NCBI GenBank assembly: GCA_017628435.1
Contig: JAGBZE010000135.1
Location: 1 to 5,394, forward strand
Source: Akkermansia sp.
GTDB taxonomy: Bacteria; Verrucomicrobiota; Verrucomicrobiia; Verrucomicrobiales; Akkermansiaceae
DNA: 5,394 nt
Direction of reading: 5' to 3'
How positions within the stretch are numbered: position 1 is the first letter of the stretch; every line of letters starts with the position of its first letter. A model generated the notes under the pieces. That model did no database searches. It was not told the DNA's origin and worked only from the letters and a program-made list of their open reading frames with translations. Positions 1-5,394 of this stretch are shown here, in pieces. The translations under genes and the position numbers were made by a program.

Positions 1-1038
1 TGGAGCATGATAATTATTGCAGCCATACTATGCGTCTTCCTGTTTCTAGCCAATGGGATAGCAGGGTATATTCAACCGGCGCCGGACATACTCATTTTCA
101 GAGAAGCGCTTTATAATAACCTCGTTCATGAATCATGGCCACTTGTACTGCCAGATGGTAAAGAAATGAGTTATTATCTTGCCGGCATGCTACCACCCGC
201 ACTCCTGGCGCGTCTGACTGAAGATTACACCCTTCAGCGACTTATAGCTGCCTGCTGGTATGGTCTGGGTATATGGCTATCATTGCTTCTGTTCTTCTGC
301 CGGCGCGAACGTTATTCGCTACTATTTCTCATATTCATGATAGCATTCTATGACCCGGCCTATATCTGCATCAATGCATTTGCCGGTACAGGTGAAATCT
401 GGCAGTTTGTCACACGAATATTCGGGAACTGTGGAGAGAACACATATCAGGGAGCAGCACACCCCATTAAGATGCTTCTACCCCATGCTCAGGGATGCAA
501 TTTCCAGCCCTTCACCCTGCTGTGTGCCAGCATCATACTTAATAATCAGGAACGGGCAGAAAAACTCATACCACTCAGCATCGCACTCATTCTCCCCAGC
601 TCACCACTTGGAGCCATAGGCTGTATGCCACTAGGTCTGTACGCATGGTGCCACATAAGGCAAGCCAGACTAAAGACCCGATTGATTAACCTGCTTATTC
701 CAATCGCCATAGCGGCCATGTGCGCCCTGTACTACGGACGCACCAACAGTGCAACATCTCTGGGAATCGCTGGCGAACTGATGAATAATTGGAGCCACTT
801 CCTTTTCAATTACTATTCAGCCATTCTCCTGAGTGCCATTCTGTTCATGATTGTACTCTTCCCGGTGCTCAGGCACGATATTCCCCTCAGAATCAGTCTC
901 GCGTGTATTATTCTGACACCATGGGTTTACTACGGTTCTTCGCCTGAAAGCGGGGTATTTGGCAACAATGAATTATGGTTGAAAACAAGCATCATCTTTC
1001 ACACACACCTCATTGCAGCTCTCTGTTTTAACTGGTAA
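1..1038 (+). CDS. Polytopic membrane protein, GT-C/YfhO-like; 5'-partial and probably 3'-truncated
   Basis: The frame is open from base 1. The first ATG is at 7, but a GGAG only one base before it is too close to serve as a ribosome site, so the true start probably lies upstream. From that ATG there are 343 residues, with hydrophobic segments near 1-22, 76-98, 103-118, 165-178, 186-215, 227-243, 265-287, 294-310 and 325-340. D27, the ESWPLV stretch (42-47), the MSYYLAGMLPPALLARL stretch (54-70), LPHAQ (158-162), SPLGAIGCMPLG (199-210) and NNELWLKTSI (320-329) resemble, from memory, conserved points in large bacterial membrane proteins thought to handle lipid-linked sugars. In those proteins an upstream N-terminal part is usual, and more protein follows the last motif. 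GC in the first 120 bases is about 43-45%, below the right-hand operon. No exact substrate or family can be named. The membrane protein call is firm; the glycosyltransferase-like assignment is tentative. Confidence 0.6.
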   Translation, partial: WSMIIIAAILCVFLFLANGIAGYIQPAPDILIFREALYNNLVHESWPLVLPDGKEMSYYLAGMLPPALLARLTEDYTLQRLIAACWYGLGIWLSLLLFFCRRERYSLLFLIFMIAFYDPAYICINAFAGTGEIWQFVTRIFGNCGENTYQGAAHPIKMLLPHAQGCNFQPFTLLCASIILNNQERAEKLIPLSIALILPSSPLGAIGCMPLGLYAWCHIRQARLKTRLINLLIPIAIAAMCALYYGRTNSATSLGIAGELMNNWSHFLFNYYSAILLSAILFMIVLFPVLRHDIPLRISLACIILTPWVYYGSSPESGVFGNNELWLKTSIIFHTHLIAALCFNW

Positions 1039-1344
1039 AAATTATCTATTCTCAAATATCTTTACCCTCTCGCGTTCGTGATTCTCATCAGCCGAGACGA
1101 ACAAATTACCACCCCTGTATTCACACGAAATCCACACGTACAGGATGTATGGAGCGGCCACCTGAACCATGAACACCCTTCTCTCTACCAGAAAATTCCT
1201 GATTGCAGTCCCTCCTTCATCCCTGGACTTCTGCTGAAGAAAGGAGAGGCTGAGCAAGTATGGCCAGGCCTCATTCTCCCCAAGGCCGGAGGCTGCGACT
1301 ATTCCCGCCCGCCCCAGCCTGACGGAACTCATATCCGCTACTGA
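1039..1344 (+). pseudogene. Severed in-frame C-terminal tail of the upstream membrane protein gene
   Basis: Directly after the TAA at 1036-1038 the same frame stays open for 101 codons and ends in TGA at 1342-1344, overlapping the 3' end of mutL by 7 bp. The first residues form a hydrophobic helix-like stretch (LKYLYPLAFVILI, 1051-1089), which would continue the membrane topology of the preceding gene. The rest is a hydrophilic tail ending in THIRY. Arg codons here are CGA/CGC, compatible with the upstream gene. The antisense ORF over the same bases instead needs many AGG/AGA codons, which the real genes use little. The simplest reading is one nonsense change in a formerly longer gene of at least 444 codons. 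Alternatives are a sequencing error at 1036, genuine termination followed by chance open frame, or a separate ORF starting at ATG 1078 (88 residues). Confidence 0.5.
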
Positions 1345-3185
1345 GACTGGAACCTGCGGTTCAGTTCCACCATAGGGAACGGCAGCAACGTGGATTTTCC
1401 ACCTGGGCTGCAGTAGGGAATTTCACACTCCAGCAAAGTAGCAAGAAGCGGCATGGGATTCTGCAGGTAATGCGCAATATCTTCCTGCTGGGAGTACTGG
1501 CGGGCAAGCTGACGAGCAAAGGGCTCAAAAGGACTGCGAGCACGAATCAACCGCACCTCACCGCTGGTGAATGCGCGCAATAAATCCTGCACGAAATCCC
1601 CCACCTTACGAAGCGGAAGAATAGCCGGCACAGCCTCTACTCGCAATGTATTGCGACCAAAGGGAGAAAGCTGGAAACCAGCCTGCTCCAGCTGAGGTTT
1701 CACCTCCATTGCAATTCCCATATCGCGTGTATCCATCTCCAGCAACTCAGGAACCAGCAACTGCTGCGATACCAGCGGACGACGATTACTTTCCTGCAGT
1801 CGTTCGTAAATGATACGCTCCCGGGCTGCCCGGGGAGACATTAGCACCATGCCCTCCTTGTTCTCAAAAATGGCATATTGATTATGCAGAGTGCCGATAT
1901 GGCGAAAATTGGGAAGATTCACCGGAGGCTGGAGTTCCTGCTCTGGCTGAGGCTCAGGCGACGGCACAGGCGGGAGTTCCAGCTCCTGCTGGCGCGGCAC
2001 CACAAGCGGTTTCAAAACCAGATTCGGGCGAGCCTGCGGCGCAGCGGGTGCGGGGCAGGATACAGGAGACGGAGCCACAGCAACAGATTCATTCCTGACA
2101 ACAGGCTGGGAAACAACCGTTTTTACGAAAGAATTCGGATCTACTGCCTCACCCCCCTGCTTTTCCTCGGACTCGCCGCGAACATGGGCAGCCAGAGTGG
2201 TTGCTACCGCATCCATCACAGCCATGGTGATTTCCGCAGGACGACGGAAACGCACCTCACGCTTGGCAGGATGTACATTCACATCCACCAGTGCCGGTTC
2301 CACCTCCAGATACAGGAACAAGGCCGGATGCAATCCTGGCGGGAAGCCACCATAACCGTCTCGAATAGCGCGGTTGATAATCTGATCCTCAATGGGGCGA
2401 CCATTCAGGAAAATATACTGCATGCGCCGGTTCCGCCGGGCGGCGGATATCGGCATCAGGTAACCACTCACACGTACACCGGGGGCCTCCGTAGAACGGA
2501 CTCGCATCAACGAGGAAGCCGTCTCGCGACCAACAAAATCAGCAATGCGCTGACGCAAATCATGCGTGGCTACAACGTCGAACAGCATCTGACCATCGCG
2601 TACAAGAATGAAACGAACCTCCGGGAAAGCCAATGCATGCAGACGCACCTGGTGCTCCACATGACCGGATTCCGTTTCATCGCTCTTCAAGAATTTGCGG
2701 CGCACCGGGGTATTGAAAAACAAGTTACTTACGGCAATCTCTGTGCCGGGAGAACAACCAGCATTCATCATGGGGGCTTCCACGCCCCCCTCAGCACTCA
2801 CCGTCCAGCCTTCCACCTCATCAGCCCGGCGGGTTGTAAGTGTCAAATGCGACACAGAGGCAATACTCGGCAAAGCCTCACCACGGAAACCTAACTGCCG
2901 GATGGCAAACAAATCATCCACATCCACCAGCTTACTGGTAGCATGGCGCTGAAGACACAGCGCAGCATCTGCCTTACTCATGCCGCAGCCATCATCCGTC
3001 ACCTTAATCAGAGACACGCCACCACGGCGGATTTCAACACGAATGCAACGAGCCCCGGCATCAATACTATTCTCCACCAGCTCCTTAACAACAGAGGCGG
3101 GGCGCTCCACCACCTCACCGGCAGCCACTTGGCTGGCCAGGATATCGCTCATGCGATGAATACGTTGCTGTTCGTCGGCGGACAT
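1338..3185 (-). CDS. mutL: DNA mismatch repair protein MutL
   Basis: MutL couples mismatch recognition by MutS to strand removal; it is a cytosolic dimeric GHKL ATPase. The 615 residues match the family's usual length. The N-terminal ATPase is intact: AAGEVVERPASVVKELVENS (21-40, general-base E35 and Mg-binding N39), DDGCGM (64-69), ATSK (82-85), GFRGEAL (99-105), FFNTPVRRKFLK (156-167), LNGRPI (260-265) and NVHPAKREVRF (303-313). A proline-rich linker covers roughly 335-425. The dimerisation domain starts near 427 but carries SPRAARERIIYE (450-461) where endonuclease-type MutLs have DQHAxxERxxYE, so the metal-binding D and H are replaced while both E residues remain. The late CPHGRP zinc motif appears as CSPGGK (592-597). 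The first ATG is preferred because RIHRMSDILASQVAAGEVV matches the family N-terminus and starting at M12 would drop its first strand. No Shine-Dalgarno is visible. It converges on the membrane gene and diverges from mcsA. Confidence 0.97.
   Translation of the reverse strand: MSADEQQRIHRMSDILASQVAAGEVVERPASVVKELVENSIDAGARCIRVEIRRGGVSLIKVTDDGCGMSKADAALCLQRHATSKLVDVDDLFAIRQLGFRGEALPSIASVSHLTLTTRRADEVEGWTVSAEGGVEAPMMNAGCSPGTEIAVSNLFFNTPVRRKFLKSDETESGHVEHQVRLHALAFPEVRFILVRDGQMLFDVVATHDLRQRIADFVGRETASSLMRVRSTEAPGVRVSGYLMPISAARRNRRMQYIFLNGRPIEDQIINRAIRDGYGGFPPGLHPALFLYLEVEPALVDVNVHPAKREVRFRRPAEITMAVMDAVATTLAAHVRGESEEKQGGEAVDPNSFVKTVVSQPVVRNESVAVAPSPVSCPAPAAPQARPNLVLKPLVVPRQQELELPPVPSPEPQPEQELQPPVNLPNFRHIGTLHNQYAIFENKEGMVLMSPRAARERIIYERLQESNRRPLVSQQLLVPELLEMDTRDMGIAMEVKPQLEQAGFQLSPFGRNTLRVEAVPAILPLRKVGDFVQDLLRAFTSGEVRLIRARSPFEPFARQLARQYSQQEDIAHYLQNPMPLLATLLECEIPYCSPGGKSTLLPFPMVELNRRFQSQ
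1820..1834. repeat. 15-bp repeat CCCGGGCTGCCCGGG, copy inside mutL
   Basis: This sequence is a near-palindrome (CCCGGG, 3-bp centre, CCCGGG) and is repeated exactly at 4846-4860. Here, on the minus strand, it encodes the Arg-Ala-Ala-Arg of the altered MutL endonuclease motif (residues 452-455). Confidence 0.5.
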
Positions 3186-3300
3186 AGGTGCAGCAACAAT
3201 CTACCACGCGCAAGGCATTGCGTCAACACCACATTCAGACGCAGGCCGCCTCTGCTGACACAGAAAGACGCGCTGCGCACTGGAAAATACACGTACACGG
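3186..3300. promoter_or_regulatory. Divergent intergenic region between mutL and mcsA
   Basis: This 115-base gap must contain the control signals for both directions. The mutL promoter is convincing. For mcsA no good -35/-10 pair was found: CTGACA at 3255-3260 is a fair -35 but nothing like TATAAT follows at 16-18 bases. No CIRCE element (TTAGCACTC-N9-GAGTGCTAA) and no CtsR-type direct heptad repeat is visible, so the usual Firmicute heat-shock control of this operon is not evident here. Confidence 0.6.
3198..3226 (-). promoter_or_regulatory. Predicted sigma70-type promoter for mutL
   Basis: On the minus strand, TTGACG (3226-3221, 5 of 6 matches to TTGACA) is followed after exactly 17 bases by TAGATT (3203-3198, 4 of 6 matches to TATAAT). 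A start of transcription six to seven bases further on would fall near 3190-3192, only about 5-7 bases before the mutL ATG at 3185. This predicts a nearly leaderless message, which agrees with the lack of a Shine-Dalgarno. If translation instead began at M12, the leader would be about 38 bases. Seen by consensus matching only. Confidence 0.55.
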
Positions 3301-3306
3301 GTGTAC
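3293..3306. promoter_or_regulatory. Perfect inverted repeat, possible operator of the mcsA operon
   Basis: GTACAC-GG-GTGTAC is a perfect 6+6 bp inverted repeat with a 2-bp centre. It spans the first possible mcsA start (GTG 3301) and lies just upstream of the second (GTG 3316). Its position suits a repressor site or a small hairpin in the message. The binding protein is unknown and it matches no operator I recognise. It could be chance. Confidence 0.35.
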
Positions 3307-3825
3307 TCTGTTCGCGTGAAGAAGTGCCAGATATGCGGCAAGCGGGCGTCAATGTTCCTGACGCAGATTGTGAACGGACAAGTTTCCGAACTTGCCCTGT
3401 GCGAGTCATGTGCCCGAGCCAAGGGTCTGTTTGACCCGCAGTCTCTCACCTTCGCCGAAAAGTTCTTTCCGGAGGAGTTCAAGCAGCGCGTTGATAAACT
3501 TGTCCGCGAGCTTGCGGGTGGCATAACGGATACAGCAGACGAACCAGCACCGCCCATGAGCATGTTCAATCGTTGCCCAGTCTGCGGTTTTGGCATTGAA
3601 GACTACAGAAACACCGGACACCTCGGGTGCCCTGACTGCTACAGAGTCTTTGCCCGTGAACTTGACCCAGCTGCCGAGAGTGAACCGGAGCAGGATACTG
3701 AAGCACCAGCTCTCACCAGGGCCCGCCTGCAGAAAGAACTGCAGCAGGCCATTGAACGAGAAGAATACGAACGCGCTGCAAAACTGCGCGACATGATTAA
3801 CACACTGCCCGACACCAACGCATGA
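3301..3825 (+). CDS. mcsA: McsA, zinc-binding UVR-domain activator of the McsB arginine kinase
   Basis: McsA is the zinc-containing partner and activator of the protein arginine kinase McsB in the Clp stress system and acts in the cytosol. The longest form is 174 residues. Numbered from 3301, C9-x2-C12 and C34-x2-C37 form the first four-cysteine module, and C92-x2-C95 and C110-x2-C113 the second, separated by a short helical stretch. A coiled UVR (UvrB/UvrC-type) motif runs from about 138 to 170 (ALTRARLQKELQQAIEREEY). This is the complete McsA layout and length. The start is uncertain: GTG 3301 is the longest, but GTG 3316 gives MKKCQICG, matching the family habit of placing the first CxxC right after the initiator. 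Neither has a clear Shine-Dalgarno. The stop overlaps the mcsB start by ATGA, indicating translational coupling. No ctsR precedes it, unlike in Firmicutes. Confidence 0.93.
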   Translation: MYSVRVKKCQICGKRASMFLTQIVNGQVSELALCESCARAKGLFDPQSLTFAEKFFPEEFKQRVDKLVRELAGGITDTADEPAPPMSMFNRCPVCGFGIEDYRNTGHLGCPDCYRVFARELDPAAESEPEQDTEAPALTRARLQKELQQAIEREEYERAAKLRDMINTLPDTNA

Positions 3826-3826
3826 A
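3815..3826 (+). repeat. mcsA/mcsB ATGA junction, copy 1 of an identical 12-bp sequence
   Basis: CCAACGCATGAA holds the last two codons of mcsA (Asn-Ala), its TGA stop and the overlapping ATG of mcsB. There is no Shine-Dalgarno upstream, so mcsB is probably translated by ribosomes that terminate on mcsA and restart. The same 12-mer recurs at the mcsB/clpC junction. Confidence 0.6.
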
Positions 3827-4907
3827 GATAAACACATTGCTGAGCACGCCCCCCAACTGGGCGCCGGATCGCAATACGACTGAAGGCATAGTCGTAGGCA
3901 GCATTGTGCGTCTGGTGCGTAACCTGGCAGGCTTCCCCTTCCCGGGCTGGAGCACTGCTGAAAAACGCGCTGCAGTTGCCGCCCGAGTACTTCCGGTCAT
4001 CAAGAGTATACAGGGCTTCAAGACAGCATTCTACGCAGAACTCAGCCAACTGAGCTATGGGCAACGCCGCGCGCTTTTAACCCGCAAGCAGCTCACCCCG
4101 TGCATGGCAGCTCGTCAGGATGGCTGCCATGTCATCATTCCGCCGCGACGCCACACTCTTCTCATGGTAAACGAGGAGGAGCACATCGTAGCCCATTCCT
4201 TCCAGGATGGGCTGAACCTGGAGCGAGGAATCAAGGAAATGAAGCAGCTGGCTCAGCAGCTGGAACAGAATCTTGAGCTTGCCTACGCTCCCCAGCACGG
4301 GTATCTGACCAGTATTCCCTCAGAAGCAGGCGATGGTCTCCAGCTGTATTGTCTGTTGCATCTCCCCGGTCTCACCTGTGCGAACATGATGAACCAGATT
4401 ACCAAGGCACTGGAAAAGCTGCATGTGAGCATCTCTCCCTATTTCTCTGACACGCAGGATGATACAGGGCATCTGTTTGTACTCTTCTCCATACCCGGTC
4501 CGGAGGACAGTGTGAATGAAATGCTGGACAGTTTCGAAAATGTCGTACAGCACATAGTCTGCCGAGAGCAGCAGGTGCGCCGCAAGCTACTGGCAGATTC
4601 CGGCCAATACCTCCAGGATGCCATCGGTCGCGCCTATGGGCTCCTCACCAACTGCCGCAGACTCAGCGTCAAAGAACTACGCGATGCTATCTCTCTGCTG
4701 CGTCTGGGAACCCTGGTCGGCATCATCCAGTGGGAGGAAGGAGAAAGCGACATCCTCATTGCACTCAACACACTCGCTCTGGAACAGGCATGCATCACAG
4801 CCATGGCTGAGGAGAATGGCGAACCCAACCTTTTCCAGCAACGTGCCCGGGCTGCCCGGGATTTCCTGAACAACCACCCTCATCATTTTTCTGAATCCAA
4901 CGCATGA
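3822..4907 (+). CDS. mcsB: McsB-family protein arginine kinase, catalytic residues degenerate (possible pseudokinase)
   Basis: McsB phosphorylates arginines on proteins, marking them for ClpC-ClpP. The 361 residues match the usual length (about 360) and the fold is recognisable: GSIVRLVRN (26-34, family SSRIRLARN), VNEEEH (116-121, family NEEDHxR), YLTSIPSEAGDGLQ (161-174, family YLTSCPTNxGTGMR), LLHLPGL (178-184), and a C-terminal domain with AIGRAYGLL (267-275) and SLLRLGTLVGII (291-302). Compared with B. subtilis McsB from memory, key positions are changed: the SSR arginine is I28, the arginine after NEEDH is V123, the catalytic-loop cysteine is I165, the arginine of GMR is Q174, and RGIYGE reads SPYFSD (205-210), losing an arginine and replacing Glu with Asp. 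Phosphoryl transfer is therefore doubtful; a role as scaffold or ClpC adaptor is possible. The frame is intact, so this is not a decayed gene. It is coupled to mcsA and clpC by ATGA overlaps. Family assignment is firm; inactivity is inferred. Confidence 0.92.
   Translation: MKINTLLSTPPNWAPDRNTTEGIVVGSIVRLVRNLAGFPFPGWSTAEKRAAVAARVLPVIKSIQGFKTAFYAELSQLSYGQRRALLTRKQLTPCMAARQDGCHVIIPPRRHTLLMVNEEEHIVAHSFQDGLNLERGIKEMKQLAQQLEQNLELAYAPQHGYLTSIPSEAGDGLQLYCLLHLPGLTCANMMNQITKALEKLHVSISPYFSDTQDDTGHLFVLFSIPGPEDSVNEMLDSFENVVQHIVCREQQVRRKLLADSGQYLQDAIGRAYGLLTNCRRLSVKELRDAISLLRLGTLVGIIQWEEGESDILIALNTLALEQACITAMAEENGEPNLFQQRARAARDFLNNHPHHFSESNA
4846..4860. repeat. 15-bp repeat CCCGGGCTGCCCGGG, copy inside the mcsB 3' end
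   Basis: Exact second copy of the near-palindrome at 1820-1834. On the plus strand it encodes Arg-Ala-Ala-Arg near the McsB C-terminus (residues 343-346). A partial third match, CCCGGGCTG, is at 3941-3949 in a different reading frame. Codon bias for CGG/GCC may explain it. Confidence 0.5.
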
Positions 4908-4908
4908 A
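4897..4908 (+). repeat. mcsB/clpC ATGA junction, copy 2 of the identical 12-bp sequence
   Basis: CCAACGCATGAA again spans the last Asn-Ala codons, TGA stop and overlapping next ATG, here of clpC. No Shine-Dalgarno is visible. Both McsA and McsB therefore end in the dipeptide Asn-Ala through the same DNA sequence. Confidence 0.6.
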
Positions 4909-5394
4909 CAACAACTTTACACCACGCGCCCAGCAGGTACTGAACATCGCCCGCCGCGAGGCTGACCGCTTTCATCACAATTACATCGGCGCAGAGCACG
5001 TCCTTCTCGGCCTCCTGAAGCTCGGCCAGGGCGTTGCCATTAGTGTCATGGAGAACGCCGGCGTCGATATTGCTGACCTCACAGGTAAAATCGAGCAATC
5101 CATCGTGCCAGGCTCCTCAGCGAGCGAAGGCTCGCTTCCGTACACTCCACGCGTACGCAAAATGCTGATCCAGGCGGGAGAAGAAGCCCAGAAACTGCGC
5201 CACACCTACGTAGGAACCGAGCACCTGTTGCTGGCTATGCTCAAGGATGAGGATGGCCTGGCCTGGCATAGTCTCATGTCCTGTGGACTGACCTATGAAT
5301 CTGTGCGACGAGGTGTAATGGAGGAAATTAATCCCGGTTTCGGCGTTGATTCTCAGAATGGCCCCGACATGCCGCCCATGAACGGAGGGCATAA
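4904..5394 (+). CDS. clpC: ClpC AAA+ unfoldase, N-terminal part (3' end outside window)
   Basis: ClpC is the hexameric Hsp100 ATPase that unfolds marked proteins and threads them into ClpP in the cytosol. Only the first 163 residues are present and the frame is open at the right edge, so neither AAA+ module is seen. Two Clp_N repeats are clear: about 3-70 (FTPRAQQVLNIARREADRFH, then YIGAEHVLLGLL) and about 79-145 (YTPRVRKMLIQAGEEAQKLR, then YVGTEHLLLAML). E31 and E106 match the two glutamates that in B. subtilis ClpC (E32, E106) dock phosphoarginine. After 144 a polar Gly/Pro/Asn-rich linker begins, as expected before the first AAA+ domain. The start is fixed by the ATGA overlap with mcsB and by homology of the first residues (MNNNFTPRAQ). 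The N-domain cannot separate ClpC from close ClpA/B relatives with certainty, but the mcsA-mcsB context makes ClpC by far the most likely. Confidence 0.95.
   Translation, partial: MNNNFTPRAQQVLNIARREADRFHHNYIGAEHVLLGLLKLGQGVAISVMENAGVDIADLTGKIEQSIVPGSSASEGSLPYTPRVRKMLIQAGEEAQKLRHTYVGTEHLLLAMLKDEDGLAWHSLMSCGLTYESVRRGVMEEINPGFGVDSQNGPDMPPMNGGH

Noticed and set aside
1267..1287. GGCCT-N11-AGGCC inverted repeat as a terminator between the convergent genes
   Set aside because: The stem is only 5 bp with an 11-base loop and no T-run on either strand; it lies inside the probable severed coding tail.
1042..1332. Minus-strand 96-codon ORF just after mutL, starting 5 bases past its stop
   Set aside because: It uses many AGG/AGA Arg codons unlike the confirmed genes, has no convincing ribosome site or recognisable motif, and lies antisense to the better-supported in-frame tail of the left gene.
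1878..2894. Long plus-strand ORF (338 codons) opposite mutL
   Set aside because: It is a shadow of the strongly conserved MutL frame, with a His/Arg-rich low-sense translation and no motifs.
3255..3290. CTGACA (3255-3260) with AAATAC (3285-3290) as an mcsA promoter
   Set aside because: The spacer would be 24 bases, far outside the usual 16-18, and the -10 match is weak.
2943..3434. Plus-strand ORF of 163 codons across the mutL start and the intergenic region
   Set aside because: It overlaps antisense mutL and then mcsA in a different frame, and its translation shows no domain.
1..5394. CRISPR array, tRNA/rRNA genes, insertion sequence, or integrase attachment site
   Set aside because: No spaced direct repeats, no cloverleaf or rRNA-like stretch, no transposase or recombinase frame and no terminal inverted repeats were seen.

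Overview
The window is a compact bacterial segment of about 50-55% GC with two gene blocks facing each other or diverging from a short intergenic region. From left to right it holds: a polytopic membrane protein cut by the left edge (+); its apparently severed in-frame C-terminal tail (+); a complete mutL (-); a divergent promoter region of about 115-130 bp; and a tightly overlapped mcsA-mcsB-clpC operon (+), of which clpC runs off the right edge.

The organism is not a typical Firmicute. The mcsA-mcsB-clpC order is the classic one, but no ctsR precedes mcsA and a divergent mutL sits there instead. Recognisable Shine-Dalgarno sequences are missing at essentially every start, and the proteins are divergent. 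Together these fit the Verrucomicrobiota/PVC side of the bacteria best. This is an inference from gene order and protein character, not a measured placement.

Left block (1-1344): a membrane protein resembling large GT-C-like/YfhO-like multi-spanning proteins of surface polysaccharide metabolism. Its frame is open to the left edge, so the N-terminus is probably missing. It stops at a TAA at 1036-1038, but the same frame then stays open for 101 more codons to a TGA at 1342-1344 and encodes another membrane helix and tail. The 300-bp 'intergenic' gap is therefore best read as the cut-off end of the gene.

Middle block (1338-3226, minus): mutL with an intact GHKL ATPase half, but a C-terminal half in which the endonuclease metal-site motif has lost its DQH residues and the CPHGRP zinc motif is altered. 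A good sigma70-type promoter lies so close to the first ATG that the mRNA would be nearly leaderless.

Right block (3293-5394, plus): McsA (two four-cysteine zinc modules plus a UVR motif) and McsB are the arginine-phosphorylation arm of the Clp quality-control system, and ClpC is the AAA+ unfoldase that reads phosphoarginine marks. Both junctions are 4-bp ATGA overlaps inside an identical 12-bp sequence. McsA looks complete and the ClpC N-domain keeps both glutamates used for phosphoarginine docking. McsB, however, lacks most residues that bind ATP phosphates and substrate in this kinase family, so it may be a pseudokinase adaptor. That mismatch is the most interesting feature of the window.
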